Assembly (NCBI GenBank): GCA_017409825.1 | Contig: JAFQRZ010000032.1 | Location: 1 to 54,738 of the forward strand | Source: Agathobacter sp. | GTDB taxonomy: Bacteria > Bacillota > Clostridia > Lachnospirales > Lachnospiraceae | Direction of reading: 5' to 3' | Length of the DNA: 54,738 nt | Shown here: in pieces, positions 52,307-54,738 of the stretch | Numbering within the stretch: the stretch's first letter is position 1 | Layout of the letters: every line of letters starts with the position of its first letter | The notes under the pieces: model-generated | Database searches by the model: none | Told to the model about the DNA's origin: nothing | The model's input: the letters and a program-made list of their open reading frames with translations, nothing else | Program-made: the position numbers and the translations under genes

Positions 52307-52316
52307 GCATAGGGAC
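52287..52316 (-). terminator. Terminator after the 510-residue surface protein
   Basis: Perfect 10-bp stem GTCCCTATGC/GCATAGGGAC (52291-52300 with 52307-52316), six-base loop and TTATTTT on the minus strand, 16 bp past the stop at 52333. Confidence 0.75.
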
Positions 52317-52332
52317 CTTGCCTCAATCTAAA

Positions 52333-53865
52333 TTAGATTCTATTTTGTTTCTTTGAAGCTACCATCAAAAGTCCAGCTCCGCAAACAAGTAACATCATAT
52401 ACATCACAACATTTGTTGTATCACCTGTATTTGGCACATTAATTGTAGTATCTTCATAAACTACAGCATAAGTAGAAAATTTATCTGTTTCAAAAGAAAT
52501 AGTTCCTTTTTCAGCATCATATTTTGTAGCCAATTTGTCCACTTTTCCGTCATGATATCTCATAACGCTATAAATTCTATCTACTTTTGAATCTGCATTC
52601 TTTAATTCTTCTGGAATTTCAAAAGTAATTGTAATAAGCCCTGTTGTTTCAGAAATCGCTGTTTCTGTCGTACCAATTTTCTTTGCTAAATCGATTTCAA
52701 GGAAAGTACCAACTTTTTTATTCCCAAGTTCTTTTTCGATTGCTTTCTGCTCTTCTGTAACAGCCTCTGCACCTACTTCTTTGAAATCAAGGATGATTTC
52801 TAATTCTTCACCATTCGCGATTGCTTCTTTTTCTGCATCTGTTAATTCGATTTTTTCTGCTACTTCCGCTTCATTTTCGATTTTTGCAGAATAATCATTT
52901 TCAACAACTGCATCTTCTTCATCTTCTGTTGGTGGTACTACTGGGTCTTTGTCTTCATCATCCTCCACTGGTGGTACTACTGGTTTACTCGCTTCTTGTT
53001 TTGCCTTTTCTACTCTTTCAACCAGCTCAGCACCAGTTCCAAGCTCCATTGGAACTACAATATAAGTAGCCCAATAATGAGACTGTTCCGTAGTTGGTGC
53101 TGCCACCCCATCTTTTACCGTTTCATCATTTACAACAATACTAGTATCTTCTACTTCTACATAATATCCATCCTTAAGGAAAAGAATCGCATTAAATTTA
53201 TAGCTATCAGTCTCATTTATTATAACATCTTCTCCACCGTGGAAAGATTCTTCGGTTCCATCCGGTGAAACAACATAGATATAGCCAAGTTCAAATCCCA
53301 CTTTAGAAGTGAATTTATCATTTTTTACAAATCCTTCTTTAAAGTTTTGCATATCTAACAATCCACCGATTTCAACTTCAAACTTAGACCAGTCAAATTC
53401 AATTACTATATCTTCTAATTTCTCATAACATTCATTTGCATATACACTAATATCTACAACCGTCTTATTTCCTTGTTCAGAAGTTCCAACCTTCGCAACT
53501 GTGAATCCTGTCTCCCCTGTTTCTAAAACGGTTCTCATCTCTGAAACCTGTTTCTGCTCACCTTTTTCAATAGACTCTATTATATAACCTCTAGCATTAT
53601 CGGTTATTTCTTCTTTAAAAGCATGAACACGCACATAAATTTCTACATTGTCCGTCAGATTGTCTCCACCTTTAATTACATCTTCTGGCTTCAATACCGT
53701 TCCAACCTCTGGAGCACCTACTACTTTGTCATTTTCCACATCGTAATATGGTTCATAAATCTTTCCAGTATCTGCCTTCGTTTCAACCACCCCAATAAAC
53801 ATAGTAGATACTGCCATTAAAATTGCTAACATAAAACTTAAAACTTTTTTATTTGTCTTTTTCAT
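52333..53865 (-). CDS. Sortase-anchored surface protein
   Basis: Protein of 510 residues. Signal peptide about 1-31 (ends VETKA), beta-rich domains (about 35-280), an Asp/Glu/Pro linker (PPVEDDEDKDP type, about 300-325), a further beta module (about 330-465, ending FSTYAVVYED) similar to the last modules of the proteins at 36168 and 38784. Then NVPNTGDTT, a membrane helix and a basic tail, a PxTGD-type sorting signal. AGAGGGG precedes the ATG. Divergent from a small XRE regulator whose operator-like repeat lies in its promoter. Function unknown. Confidence 0.82.
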   Translation of the reverse strand: MKKTNKKVLSFMLAILMAVSTMFIGVVETKADTGKIYEPYYDVENDKVVGAPEVGTVLKPEDVIKGGDNLTDNVEIYVRVHAFKEEITDNARGYIIESIEKGEQKQVSEMRTVLETGETGFTVAKVGTSEQGNKTVVDISVYANECYEKLEDIVIEFDWSKFEVEIGGLLDMQNFKEGFVKNDKFTSKVGFELGYIYVVSPDGTEESFHGGEDVIINETDSYKFNAILFLKDGYYVEVEDTSIVVNDETVKDGVAAPTTEQSHYWATYIVVPMELGTGAELVERVEKAKQEASKPVVPPVEDDEDKDPVVPPTEDEEDAVVENDYSAKIENEAEVAEKIELTDAEKEAIANGEELEIILDFKEVGAEAVTEEQKAIEKELGNKKVGTFLEIDLAKKIGTTETAISETTGLITITFEIPEELKNADSKVDRIYSVMRYHDGKVDKLATKYDAEKGTISFETDKFSTYAVVYEDTTINVPNTGDTTNVVMYMMLLVCGAGLLMVASKKQNRI

Positions 53866-53926
53866 TTATGTTACCCCTCTTTCATTTTGTTTCTCTTAAT
53901 ATAACACAGTAAAATTTTATAAAAAT

Positions 53927-53972
53927 ATTATATCTGTATTACAGATAAAAGTCAATATCTTGATTACAGATA
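53927..53972 (-). promoter_or_regulatory. Surface protein promoter with two XRE operator repeats
   Basis: On the minus strand TTGACT (53950-53955), 17-bp spacer and TATAAT (53927-53932). The 17-bp palindrome TATCTGTATTACAGATA (53931-53947) fills the spacer and part of the -10. A second copy, TATCTTGATTACAGATA (53956-53972), covers the region just upstream of the -35 and lies about 28 bp before the XRE start. One regulator could control both directions. Confidence 0.8.
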
Positions 53973-53999
53973 TTGCATAATAACTAAGAGGTGAATTTT

Positions 54000-54206
54000 A
54001 TGCAATATAAAAATTTGCGAGCAATTCGCGAAGACAGAGACATCAAACAAAAGGACATAGCAAGTTTTTTAAATGTTTCACAAAATACTTATTCTCAGTA
54101 TGAGACTGGTGTAATTTCCTTAACCGCTGAGGTTTTGGTAAAATTGGCTGATTATTATGGTGTTACAGTAGATTACTTGCTAGACCGAACGAACAACCCT
54201 AATTAA
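54000..54206 (+). CDS. XRE-family repressor
   Basis: Protein of 68 residues, essentially one Cro/C1-type helix-turn-helix: LRAIREDRDIKQKDIASFLN, VSQNTYSQYETG and LVKLADYYGVTVDYLLDRT. The ATG at 54000 has AAGAGG about nine bases upstream; a GTG at 53991 overlaps that site. The twin palindromes between it and the divergent surface protein are probable binding sites. It lacks a sensor domain, so control must come from its own level or another factor. Confidence 0.92.
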   Translation: MQYKNLRAIREDRDIKQKDIASFLNVSQNTYSQYETGVISLTAEVLVKLADYYGVTVDYLLDRTNNPN

Positions 54207-54255
54207 AAAAAGAGTTTTAAATACTAAACCTAGTTAGTACTTAAAACTCTTTTTT
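54206..54255 (+). terminator. Terminator of the XRE gene
   Basis: Long stem (54206-54220 with 54241-54255, plus 54222-54227 with 54234-54239) with T-run, beginning at the stop codon. Confidence 0.8.
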
Positions 54256-54277
54256 ATTTAGTGTATGGCACAATAAA

Positions 54278-54309
54278 AAACAGCTAAAAACCTAAGTTTC
54301 TAGCTGTTT
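54278..54309 (-). terminator. Terminator after tRNA-Trp
   Basis: Stem of nine pairs (54278-54286 with 54301-54309) and a T-run on the minus strand, 8 bp past the tRNA 3' end. Confidence 0.8.
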
Positions 54310-54316
54310 CCTTTAG

Positions 54317-54387
54317 CAGGGGTGGAAGGAATCGAACCCTCCTCTGGAGTTTTGGAGACTCTTATTCTACCGATGAACTACACCCCT
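54317..54387 (-). tRNA. tRNA-Trp (CCA anticodon)
   Basis: Acceptor AGGGGTG/CACCCCT, anticodon loop CTCCAAA with CCA anticodon, and T-arm with GGGTTCGATTCC. The first pair of the anticodon stem is an A-C mismatch by my alignment. The 3' CCA is not encoded. Its own promoter lies just upstream. Confidence 0.93.
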
Positions 54388-54417
54388 ATATTTTAGTCTT
54401 ACGACCACAACAAAGAT

Positions 54418-54446
54418 ATTATAACCTAAAATCAAAAAAGACGCAA
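54418..54446 (-). promoter_or_regulatory. Promoter of tRNA-Trp inside the rRNA terminator
   Basis: TTGCGT (54441-54446), 17-bp spacer and TATAAT (54418-54423) on the minus strand, 31 bp before the tRNA. The -35 hexamer is part of the 3' arm of the rRNA operon terminator. Confidence 0.6.
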
Positions 54447-54464
54447 TAGTAAATTACGTCTTTT
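54434..54464 (-). terminator. rRNA operon terminator
   Basis: Stem AAAAGACG/CGTCTTTT plus three more pairs (54436-54447 with 54453-54464) and a T-run on the minus strand, about 145 bp past the 23S 3' end. Confidence 0.75.
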
Positions 54465-54608
54465 GTTAAGGTATATACCTTCAAAACTTCACACAGATTT
54501 GTTTCAAACAAGTTCCATAAACAAGGAAGTTCGATTCACTTTGTTCATCGAACGACCAAACGACTAAGTTCATACTGCGTCTTCGACTTGTATTCATTAA
54601 GTCTTATT

Positions 54609-54738
54609 GGTCAAGCCCTCGACCTATTAGTAACAGTCAGCTCCATGCATTACTGCACTTCCACCTCTGCCCTATCTACCTTGTAGTCTTCAAGGGGTCT
54701 TACTTCCTTATAGGAAGGGATATCTCATCTTGAGGGGG
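54609..54738 (-). rRNA. 23S rRNA, 3' end (partial)
   Basis: The last 130 bases read on the minus strand give the conserved 23S end: GATGAGATATCCC, GACCCCTTGAAGAC, AGCTGACTGTTACTAATAGG and TCGAGGGCTTGACC. The gene continues beyond the window. The 140 bp after it hold the usual spacer-like sequence but no 5S rRNA. Confidence 0.95.

Overview
The window looks like a low-GC, motile Gram-positive member of the Clostridia, most likely Lachnospiraceae. This is judged from protein sequence style, AGGAGG-type ribosome binding sites, TTGACA/TATAAT promoters, chemotaxis and c-di-GMP genes, [V/N]PxTGD-type wall-anchored surface proteins and the order secG-rnr-smpB-ssrA. Genus and species cannot be fixed from the sequence alone. 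Most genes are on the minus strand, reading away from an rRNA operon whose 23S 3' end lies at the right edge.

Left part (1-17.6 kb): an ABC-F ATPase (+). Then comes a Dlt-like operon (7825 to about 2207, minus): adenylation enzyme, PLP decarboxylase, acyl carrier protein, MBOAT acyltransferase, SGNH protein and a tiny membrane protein. It resembles the D-alanylation machinery, but a fold-III decarboxylase sits in the middle and substrate-pocket residues differ from DltA. Next is a chain of an acidic membrane protein, hisH, hisF, ung and a duplicated FliD-like protein. Upstream of it lie cheV, a lipoprotein, and a PadR-controlled DUF2812 operon whose promoter has an operator palindrome exactly in its spacer.

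Middle part (17.6-25.3 kb): an L-cysteine desulfidase-like gene behind a leader terminator; a calcium-binding-motif protein behind a textbook sigma-28 promoter; a ComEC-like metallo-hydrolase. A strong promoter, structured RNA and intrinsic terminator precede a PBECR4-like nuclease-fold gene. Then come a HAD phosphatase, an orphan Card1-like CARF nuclease and tmRNA/smpB. A near-perfect inverted copy of the tmRNA 3' end lies between smpB and rnr. This accessory-looking stretch is the most unusual part besides the Dlt-like operon.

Core part (25.2-34.2 kb): rnr and secG, then gpmI, a CapA-family gene, tpiA, pgk and gap, i.e. lower glycolysis in near-complete order. A PHP phosphoesterase is divergent from gap.

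Right part (35-54.7 kb): a JAB-like protein with a small partner; two sortase-type surface proteins (one with a transglutaminase-like domain lacking its catalytic Cys and His) divergent from a small XRE regulator; a soluble chemotaxis receptor; single-chain FGAM synthase; an L,D-transpeptidase divergent from a LysR regulator; a Cas4-like-nuclease/XPD helicase; an HD-GYP phosphodiesterase; and another surface protein/XRE divergent pair with operator repeats in the promoter. The window ends with tRNA-Trp and the 3' end of 23S rRNA, with no 5S gene between the 23S and its terminator.

All functional calls are from motif reading; no database search was run.
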